Below, piece after piece: positions 8,001-8,996 of a stretch of 8,996 nt of DNA. The notes beneath the pieces were generated by a model, which saw only the letters and a program-made list of their open reading frames with translations, ran no database searches and was not told the origin of the DNA. Numbering within the stretch: position 1 is the first letter of the stretch; every line of letters begins with the position of its first letter. A program made the position numbers and the translations under genes. This stretch comes from Bacteroidota bacterium (GTDB taxonomy: Bacteria > Bacteroidota > Bacteroidia > NS11-12g > UBA9320): the NCBI GenBank assembly GCA_003485825.1, contig DNHN01000028.1, positions 1 to 8,996 of the forward strand, written 5' to 3'.

Positions 8001-8096
8001 GTCATTCGAGGCAGGGTCTCTTCGGACTTTGATCACCTTACGCTAGAGGCACACTCCTTAGTGAAAGTTCCGTACGGGAAACTCGTCCAAGCTTAA
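5016..8096 (+). CDS. dnaE: Accessory (error-prone type) DNA polymerase III alpha subunit
   Basis: A 1026-residue C-family polymerase. The start at ATG 5016 gives MYLNCHTYYSFKYGT, the usual N-terminus. Residues 1 to about 230 are a PHP domain with eroded metal ligands: L3-N4-C5-H6 where active PHPs have LHxH, and T65-D66-I67-N68 where they have TDHN. It carries a 34-residue insert at 25-58. The polymerase core has GRGSGANS (344-351), P383-D-F-D386-I-D388-F (two catalytic Asp) and KYD516IL (third Asp), so it should be active. A thumb/HhH-type region, the degenerate clamp motif H874-P-S-L-F878 and an OB-fold-like domain (about 920-1026) follow. It is shorter than E. coli DnaE (1160) and lacks a recognisable tau-binding tail. 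That fits a DnaE2/ImuC-type accessory enzyme for damage tolerance rather than the replicative subunit. It lies downstream of dinB, with 3 bp to the convergent next gene. Confidence 0.92.
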   Translation: MYLNCHTYYSFKYGTMSPKELLSEVGAALQNQVGTAPHNHGVGTVMQGNTYNKQGSTHMPIIALTDINSTSGCLYHAFECQRLGWPVILGVDFRIENQQQFIAIAKNNEGFQNINFYLTEFLLQGKNSSRGEFSQEPIIKNAYIVYPFKNVPKRKLRANEYIGVNHTELFAASTALQGCNNKDKYVALNTVTFRNKRDFNAHRLLRAIDKNLLLSKLPVEEQGEIHHKFYSSEELNKLYDGYEYLLENTEKLLASCSLHFDFNDKSKLQNKRTYSQTKEQDEKLLQHLAEQGLAYRYKGNVTPEITERLNRELQVIKQCNFIPYFLINHDILRYARSKGYFYVGRGSGANSLVAYLLRITNVDPIELDLYFERFINPSRKSPPDFDIDFSWRDRNDVTQYIFDTYPNTALMGAFVTFQAKSVIRELGKVLGLPADEIKNIQRTDRPQELDHLGKLCILYSRYIHGFPNHLSIHSSGIIITEKPIQYFGATSMPPKGFPTAHFDMHIAEDAGIYKYDILAQRGLGKIKDTLQVIKQNQPNAPDFDIDDIDRFKQDEKIKDLLRRGDAIGCFYVESPAMRALMKKLQVDDYRGLVAASSIIRPGVSNSGMMAEYIKRHRDPNARKKTHPVLAKILHDTYGVMVYQEDVLKVAHYFAGLTLEESDVLRRGMSWKFRERTEFKVVEKLFFDNCAAKGYSLKLSQEVWTQIESFANYAFAKGHSASYAVESYQSLFLKAYFPLEYMVATINNFGGFYRTEQYIQEARLKGAHIEVPCVNRSSFETTIAGKNIFLGFQHVAELEAKVIDALLINRRDFGPFTSLENFTQRVNASLDQTVILIRIHAFRFTGKTKHWLLWKAHFLLVARSSNPLTALRTTHPSLFDQYNNTKKVTIPELDAVPYEDAMDEIEYLGFPVCSPFELIDEDEKKSTVVSADFKQSLNTVITILGYLVHTKRTKTKGRIEQEMFFGTFMDLDGQFFDSVHFPLAARQYKFKGRGVYVIRGRVSSDFDHLTLEAHSLVKVPYGKLVQA
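5088..5189. repeat. In-frame palindromic repeat element inside dnaE (PHP domain)
   Basis: The left end GTGGGTGCTGCCCTG (5088-5102) and right end CAGGGCAGTACCCAC (5175-5189) are inverted copies matching at 14 of 15 bases. Inside, the unit recurs: 5111-5134 (GGTAGGAACTGCCCCGC...) matches the first unit at 18 of 23 positions, and a third copy begins GTAGGAACTGTCATGCA at 5138. A further inverted copy is read on the minus strand at 5151-5168 (12 of 18 against unit 2). The element is 102 bp, exactly 34 codons (V25-H58), with no stop in the dnaE frame. The peptide is low-complexity (VGTAPHNHGVGTVMQGN) and sits between LLSE and the conserved IIALTDIN strand, where family members have only a few residues. 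An inserted palindromic element is the simplest reading. Confidence 0.6.
5392..5415. repeat. 24-nt near-perfect palindrome within dnaE
   Basis: The arms AGAACTCG (5392-5399) and CGAGTTCT (5408-5415) are exact inverted repeats. The 8-base centre contains CTCGAG, so only one base pair of the 24-nt palindrome mismatches (5400/5407). It encodes GKNSSRGEF in a variable loop of the PHP domain before the YIVYPF strand. It may be a hairpin in the mRNA or a relic of a small inserted repeat; no function is established. Confidence 0.4.
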
Positions 8097-8099
8097 CCC

Positions 8100-8996
8100 C
8101 TACTCCACCAGCACCCGATGTACCTCAACTAAACCATCTTTTCTGTCTATTTTTATAAAATATAATTGAGGACTAAGGTCACTGAGTTGGTCTAGAGATT
8201 CAGCCTCATATACAAGTACACCTTTCGCATCCATCACAAATACTCGTTTGGGAAATTCATTAGTAATGCTACTTAGATATATTCTACCACCACTTGGGTT
8301 TGGGTAGATACTGAACTTCTTCGTTTCTGAAAGTTCAGACACGTCCAGTTTTTGTATAATATCAGTACATGCTGCACCGCCTGTTGTCCAGACCCTATCA
8401 CTGTATCTTCCTTGACTATTACTGAAGCATATCAGCGGTCCTCCTACTTGACCATCTAGCTTCATCACTACATTGTCCCAAGGGACAATATATTCGCTAC
8501 CACCTAACGTTAATTCATATATAGTATCCTTCCAAGACTCCAACACATTAAAGTCTTTATCATAATACTCATACTCTAAATTAATAAATACTCCAAGATT
8601 AGGGTCTCTACCTTTGTCCACTACGGTAGCTTTTAATGTGTCCTCTCCTGAAAATAGAAAGTAATACCAACTCTCTTCAACCTCCGCACCAAAATCATAA
8701 AGGGTGTCCCACTGATTCTCGTTCCAATAAGAAACCAAACTATCATCTATAGCTATAATATTCCCAACATAGGTTGGGGTATCTCTACGTGGAAAAGCTA
8801 ACTGGTAGAAACTCTCTTCTAAAACTAAAGCTAGCTTGTCATCAAGAAAAGTATCTTTATTATATTTAGCCAAAATAGGCCCCCTAGAACCAGCATTAAC
8901 ATAATTATAAACCCACTTACTATCCTTCTCTGGAGTCTTTATCTGAGCATTTACCCCTAAATATAAAAACACAAATATTGCTAATAAAAGTCCGCT
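8100..8996 (-). CDS. Secreted protein with C-terminal T9SS type A sorting domain (5' end beyond window)
   Basis: The minus-strand frame is open to the window edge. The visible part starts SGLLLAIFVFLYLGVNAQ, the hydrophobic core and A|Q cleavage site of a signal peptide, so only a few N-terminal residues are missing. The GTG at 8972 lies inside the signal peptide and is not the start. The last 71 residues, FSIYPNPSGG...GVLVYEAESL...LYFIKIDRKDG...VHRVLVE, form a Por/T9SS type A C-terminal sorting domain. This directs export through the type IX machinery and cell-surface attachment or release. The middle (about 200 residues) is beta-rich and aromatic (WNENQWDTLYDFG, EESWYYFLFSGEDTLKATVVD), with two nearby cysteines (ICFSN, AACTD). 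No enzyme motif is recognised; it is a cargo protein of unknown function. Its stop codon lies 3 bp from that of dnaE, tail to tail. Confidence 0.85.
   Translation of the reverse strand, partial: SGLLLAIFVFLYLGVNAQIKTPEKDSKWVYNYVNAGSRGPILAKYNKDTFLDDKLALVLEESFYQLAFPRRDTPTYVGNIIAIDDSLVSYWNENQWDTLYDFGAEVEESWYYFLFSGEDTLKATVVDKGRDPNLGVFINLEYEYYDKDFNVLESWKDTIYELTLGGSEYIVPWDNVVMKLDGQVGGPLICFSNSQGRYSDRVWTTGGAACTDIIQKLDVSELSETKKFSIYPNPSGGRIYLSSITNEFPKRVFVMDAKGVLVYEAESLDQLSDLSPQLYFIKIDRKDGLVEVHRVLVE

Noticed and set aside
8972..8996. GTG at 8972 as the start of the T9SS protein
   Set aside because: It falls inside the hydrophobic core of the signal peptide and the frame stays open to the window end, so the real start is upstream of the window.
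1..8996. tRNA, rRNA, CRISPR array, insertion sequence, LexA/UmuD, ImuA or RecA gene
   Set aside because: Looked for by eye on both strands; no cloverleaf, regular spacer-repeat array, transposase or relevant protein motif was seen.

Overview
The window is bacterial and almost certainly from a member of the Bacteroidota. The evidence is a C-terminal type IX secretion (T9SS) sorting domain on the last gene, a TPR protein and a DUF6268-type envelope protein of kinds seen mainly in this phylum, signal peptides cleaved just before Gln, A-rich leaders without clear Shine-Dalgarno sequences, and moderate to low GC. The order or genus cannot be fixed from the sequence alone.

Layout. 1-619 (+): C-terminal part of a TPR protein. 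622-2121 (+): an ArnT/PMT-like GT39 membrane glycosyltransferase, 2 bp downstream and probably in the same operon. 2077-2991 (-): a secreted DUF6268-like probable outer-membrane protein whose 3' end overlaps the glycosyltransferase by 45 bp. 3038-3496 (+): the tRNA wobble 2'-O-methyltransferase TrmL, divergent from the DUF6268 gene across 46 bp. 3613-4824 (+): DNA polymerase IV (DinB). 5016-8096 (+): a short accessory DNA polymerase III alpha subunit. 8100-8996 (-): the C-terminal and central part of a T9SS cargo protein running off the window, convergent with dnaE with only 3 bp between stop codons.

The most interesting unit is the dinB-dnaE pair. It resembles the ImuB-DnaE2 mutagenesis cassettes of other phyla. 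Here, however, the Y-family member keeps its catalytic residues (D9, D103, E104) and a perfect QxxLF clamp-binding motif (residues 344-348). The alpha subunit has its three catalytic Asp residues (D386, D388, D516), a PHP domain with eroded metal ligands, and only a degenerate clamp motif. A translesion or mutasome partnership in which Pol IV helps bring the alpha subunit to the clamp is a reasonable inference. No LexA/UmuD-like, ImuA or RecA gene lies in the window.

Two sequence structures stand out. (1) An in-frame 102-bp element (5088-5189) inside the PHP domain of dnaE is bounded by 15-bp inverted repeats (14/15 matching) and built from imperfect 24-27 bp units in both orientations. It looks like a small palindromic repeat that inserted into the gene without breaking the frame. 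(2) The 191-bp dinB-dnaE gap carries two copies of a dyad, TCGACA-N-C-N2-TTTGTC, 94 bp apart on roughly the same DNA face, which could be an operator pair. No CRISPR, rRNA, tRNA or transposase gene was seen, and no stretch over 300 bp lacks a gene.
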